Positions 55,641 to 57,831 of a stretch of DNA of 57,831 nt are shown here, piece after piece. This DNA comes from Bdellovibrionales bacterium CG10_big_fil_rev_8_21_14_0_10_45_34 (GTDB lineage: Bacteria; Bdellovibrionota; Bdellovibrionia; Bdellovibrionales; 1-14-0-10-45-34): contig PEZS01000013.1 of the NCBI GenBank assembly GCA_002778785.1, forward strand, positions 109,472 to 167,302. Direction: 5' to 3'. Each line of letters begins with the position of its first letter. The stretch's first letter is position 1. The notes beneath the pieces are model-generated. The model was not told the origin of the DNA and did not search any database. It was given only the letters and a program-made list of their open reading frames with translations. The translations under genes and the position numbers were made by a program.

Positions 55641-55680
55641 GATTGATGACGCCATGATTGATGACGCCATGATTGATGAG
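55641..55680. repeat. 15-bp tandem repeat
   Basis: Two perfect copies of GATTGATGACGCCAT (55641-55655 and 55656-55670) and a partial third. It lies between the convergent M14 peptidase and dapD genes. Confidence 0.8.
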
Positions 55681-55715
55681 CGACGTTATTTTTCAGCGAC
55701 AATGTCTAAATAATT

Positions 55716-56537
55716 TTACACTGGGACGTTGAAATCGCGAAGTGCCTGGTTGAGGCTGACTTTACTGTCGGTCGACTGTGTACGCTTGCCTATAATAAGG
55801 GCGCAAGGAACGGAAAATTCTCCTGCGGGAAACTTCTTGAGGCGAGCCCCTGGTATAACAACGCTGTTTGCTGGAACCGATCCTTTGAAGACTTTTTCTT
55901 CTGGGCCAGTAACGTCGATGATATTTGTCGAAGCGGTTAAGGTGACCCCAGCTCCTATCACGGCACCTTGTTTGATATGTACCCCTTCAACAATAATTGC
56001 ACGGCTCCCAATAAAGCAGTTATTTTCGATAATGACAGGCTGAGCTTGTGGGGGTTCAAGCACTCCACCAATTCCCGCACCGCCGGATAGGTGCACGTTT
56101 TTGCCAATCTGAGCGCACGAACCGACGGTAGCCCAAGTATCAACCATTGTTCCTTCATCGACATAGGCCCCTATATTGATATAGCTAGGCATAAGTACAC
56201 ATCCTGGCGACACATAGGCACCTACCCGAGTCACTGCATGCGGAACAACGCGCACCTTGTCTGCCAAGTTCCATTGCCGAAGTGGGATCTTGTCTACAAA
56301 CTTAAGGTCTCCACTTTGAAACTCCGTTATCGGCTGAGTTCTAAAATAAAGTAAAATTGCCTTTTTTACCCACTCGTTCACCTTCCATTGGGTTTCATTA
56401 TCTTCTACAGAAATAGGTTCTGAAACTCTTAATTTCCCTTGGGTTAACTGAGTGACAATTTCGCCGAGTGTATGCCCAAGCTCTTCTGCCGGAACAGCGT
56501 CAGTATTGTTGTAAGCCTTCTCAATTATTTCTTTCAT
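55716..56537 (-). CDS. dapD: Tetrahydrodipicolinate N-succinyltransferase
   Basis: A 273-aa enzyme of lysine and diaminopimelate synthesis. The middle and C-terminal parts are a left-handed beta helix of hexapeptide repeats (GAYVSPGCVLMPSYINIGAY, then GTMVDTWATVGSCAQIGKNV). The conserved LSGGAGIGGVLEP region follows and the tail is VSLNQALRDFNV. Length matches E. coli DapD (274). ATG 56537. Use of dapD implies the succinylase pathway. Confidence 0.95.
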   Translation of the reverse strand: MKEIIEKAYNNTDAVPAEELGHTLGEIVTQLTQGKLRVSEPISVEDNETQWKVNEWVKKAILLYFRTQPITEFQSGDLKFVDKIPLRQWNLADKVRVVPHAVTRVGAYVSPGCVLMPSYINIGAYVDEGTMVDTWATVGSCAQIGKNVHLSGGAGIGGVLEPPQAQPVIIENNCFIGSRAIIVEGVHIKQGAVIGAGVTLTASTNIIDVTGPEEKVFKGSVPANSVVIPGARLKKFPAGEFSVPCALIIGKRTQSTDSKVSLNQALRDFNVPV

Positions 56538-57036
56538 ATGTTGCTATTTCCTTTTTTAAAAAAACTTTGCTCAAAGGCAGAAGGAATTGCAACGTATTTC
56601 TGGGATGTGATTATAGAAATTGATTCTAAACTGTGGAGTGCGGGCGTTTAGTTGGAGTCGATCCACCTAGAGTTGCATCGATGGCAGGCTGACATTGTTT
56701 TCTTTTTCGACCGCACACCACTGGTTTTAGCTGAAGGACTTTGTGTCGGTGTGAAAGCAGATCCCTGTTAAGGCGCTTTCTTTATGCTTTTTGTGCCCTG
56801 TCCCCTTTGTCAAAACTCGTTAACCGGTGTTGAGAGTAGTTCAACTAGGGCACGCTGTTTGAAGCTTCGCCTGCCCTGCTTTCACTTTCGGTTTTCAGAG
56901 TTAAACAACCAAAGCGCCATGGTCTCAAGCTTCGCCTGCCCTGCTTTCACTTTCGGTTTTCAGAGTTAAACAACCAAAGCGCCATGGTCTCAAGCTTCGC
57001 CTGCCCTGCTTTCACTTCCAATGTTGTTGAAGGCTT
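56538..57036. other. 499-bp gap, mostly repeat
   Basis: The left 320 bp hold no gene I can support; a 61-residue frame at 56784 is repeat-derived. The right part is the 65-bp tandem repeat described separately. It lies between dapD and the RAYT gene. Confidence 0.6.
56862..57017. repeat. 65-bp tandem repeat, 2.4 copies, downstream of RAYT
   Basis: Copies at 56862-56926 and 56927-56991 appear identical; a partial third copy covers 56992-57017. Each begins AAGCTTCGCC and ends CCATGGTCTC. The array is about 20 bp from the 3' end of the RAYT gene. Confidence 0.93.
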
Positions 57037-57678
57037 TTAGCCTGTGTTTACAAAGCTTTGCGACTCCCATGCTCGCAGGAATCTGCTAAGCCTATGTTTT
57101 CGCGGGGTGTAGGCTACAAATCCCGCCGCTTCGTTGCGATTCTTTTCAAAGTAGTTGTGAATGTTTGTGAGGGTTCTTCTGCCCCATCCAACAAGCCTTG
57201 TGAAGGGTCGCTCTAACCAGAACTGTTTGGATTTTCTTAAGCCAAGACGTTTATGAATATCTTCATACTTGCGGGCCATTTGTGCTGCAAAAAATCTGAG
57301 GAATTTAAGAAACTCCCTGCGGGCTTCTTCATATGGTAGTGACCTAACAGGCTCAATGAGAAGGTGAATATGATCATTGTTGATAGCTTTGTCTCTGATT
57401 TTAACATGATACCTCTTAGCTGAAGCTTCTAAGAGTCGAGCGATCGAAATTTGGCTTTTGGTGAACCAAATGTTTTTACCAAGCCTTGCTTTAAACACTG
57501 CATGGATAAGTTTAAATTGATCAAAGGGGCGCGCCACTTTTCGGTAGTTAAGAGCCCCGCCATACTGATGTTGTTTTTCAATCCACCAGAGCTTGGTGTT
57601 TCGTCTCGGCTCTTTGATTAGTGAAAGCTGCTTCCTGCGAGATTGCAAAATTTGCTTAGCAGTTAATCGCGTCGACAT
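57037..57678 (-). CDS. REP-associated tyrosine transposase-like protein (RAYT)
   Basis: Predicted 213-aa HUH-family protein. HUH motif NNDHIHLLIEP; the candidate catalytic Tyr is in the TNIHNYFEKN helix. The N-terminus is basic. It is distinct in sequence from the product of 47693-48304. ATG 57678 has AAGG upstream. It is flanked by a 65-bp tandem array on its 3' side and an 8-bp array on its 5' side. RAYTs are thought to mobilise or maintain short palindromic repeats; here the neighbours are tandem rather than palindromic. Confidence 0.82.
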   Translation of the reverse strand: MSTRLTAKQILQSRRKQLSLIKEPRRNTKLWWIEKQHQYGGALNYRKVARPFDQFKLIHAVFKARLGKNIWFTKSQISIARLLEASAKRYHVKIRDKAINNDHIHLLIEPVRSLPYEEARREFLKFLRFFAAQMARKYEDIHKRLGLRKSKQFWLERPFTRLVGWGRRTLTNIHNYFEKNRNEAAGFVAYTPRKHRLSRFLRAWESQSFVNTG

Positions 57679-57738
57679 CTAAGCGCCTTTTCTTGTTTAT
57701 CCGTTTCTTCTTCTGTCTTCCATTCAGTTCAGGGTCCC

Positions 57739-57831
57739 AAGTCTTCAAGTCTTCAAGTCTTCAAGTCTTCAAGTCTTCAAGTCTTCAAGTCTTCAAGTCT
57801 TCAAGTCTTCAAGTCTTCAAGTCTTCAAGTC
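57739..57831. repeat. 8-bp tandem array at the window edge
   Basis: At least 11.6 perfect units of AAGTCTTC run to the last base, so the true length is unknown. It begins about 60 bp upstream of the RAYT start codon and has no spacers. Confidence 0.97.

Noticed and set aside
57739-57831. Possible CRISPR array
   Set aside because: The 8-bp units are contiguous with no spacers and no cas gene is in the window; it is a simple tandem repeat.

Overview
The window looks like a chromosomal segment of a Gram-negative, didermic bacterium with moderate GC. The best guess is the Bdellovibrionota (Bdellovibrio/Oligoflexia group). This is inferred from the mix of lnt, dapD, a large putA, malic enzyme, many lipoproteins and small secreted proteins, a minor-pilin cluster, several HNH paralogues and REP-type (RAYT) transposases. 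No rRNA gene, prophage or CRISPR array is visible. One tRNA-Val(GAC) is present.

Layout. 0.2-7.2 kb: an HNH protein followed by an 86-88 bp direct repeat, a zinc-ribbon membrane protein, then overlapping lnt and mutS2. 7.3-12.5 kb: two lipoproteins, a protein with a duplicated PBECR-like domain, a secreted protein with an in-frame 33-bp repeat, and a long coiled-coil protein ending in an Hsp20-like domain. 12.6-17.6 kb (minus strand): a four-gene pilin-like cluster in which three proteins share the same cysteine-rich double module. This is the strongest candidate for an undescribed surface system. 17.8-27.2 kb: a small charged protein, a matrixin-like lipoprotein, a heterodimeric ABC exporter, a SUKH-domain protein, a membrane protein with a coupled small ORF, and an ABC-F ATPase. 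27.3-34 kb: a formylglycine-enzyme-like secreted protein, an unknown membrane protein, Hsp33, an FAH-family hydrolase and bifunctional PutA.

34-42.8 kb: a DUF1275 protein with a LysR regulator, a divergent 52-aa secreted peptide, a second HNH paralogue, and a tightly coupled minus-strand operon encoding an S41/PDZ protease, a membrane-anchored protein, an RDD protein and a rhomboid protease. A Fis-type regulator with a clear terminator lies just upstream. 43-48.3 kb is accessory: unknown proteins, the tRNA, a truncated uvrC joined to a gene remnant, a run of three small secreted or membrane proteins, and a RAYT. 48.6-56.5 kb is core metabolism: fadJ, maeB, hflX, an M14 amidase-like peptidase and dapD. 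The window ends in a RAYT flanked by a 65-bp tandem repeat on one side and an 8-bp array that runs off the end on the other.

Functionally, the recognisable core covers envelope biogenesis (lnt, dapD, M14 peptidase), proline and fatty-acid catabolism feeding C4 metabolism (putA, fadJ, maeB), and stress or ribosome functions (hslO, hflX, ABC-F, mutS2). The accessory genes are mostly exported or membrane proteins. Short repeats are concentrated in the intergenic gaps.
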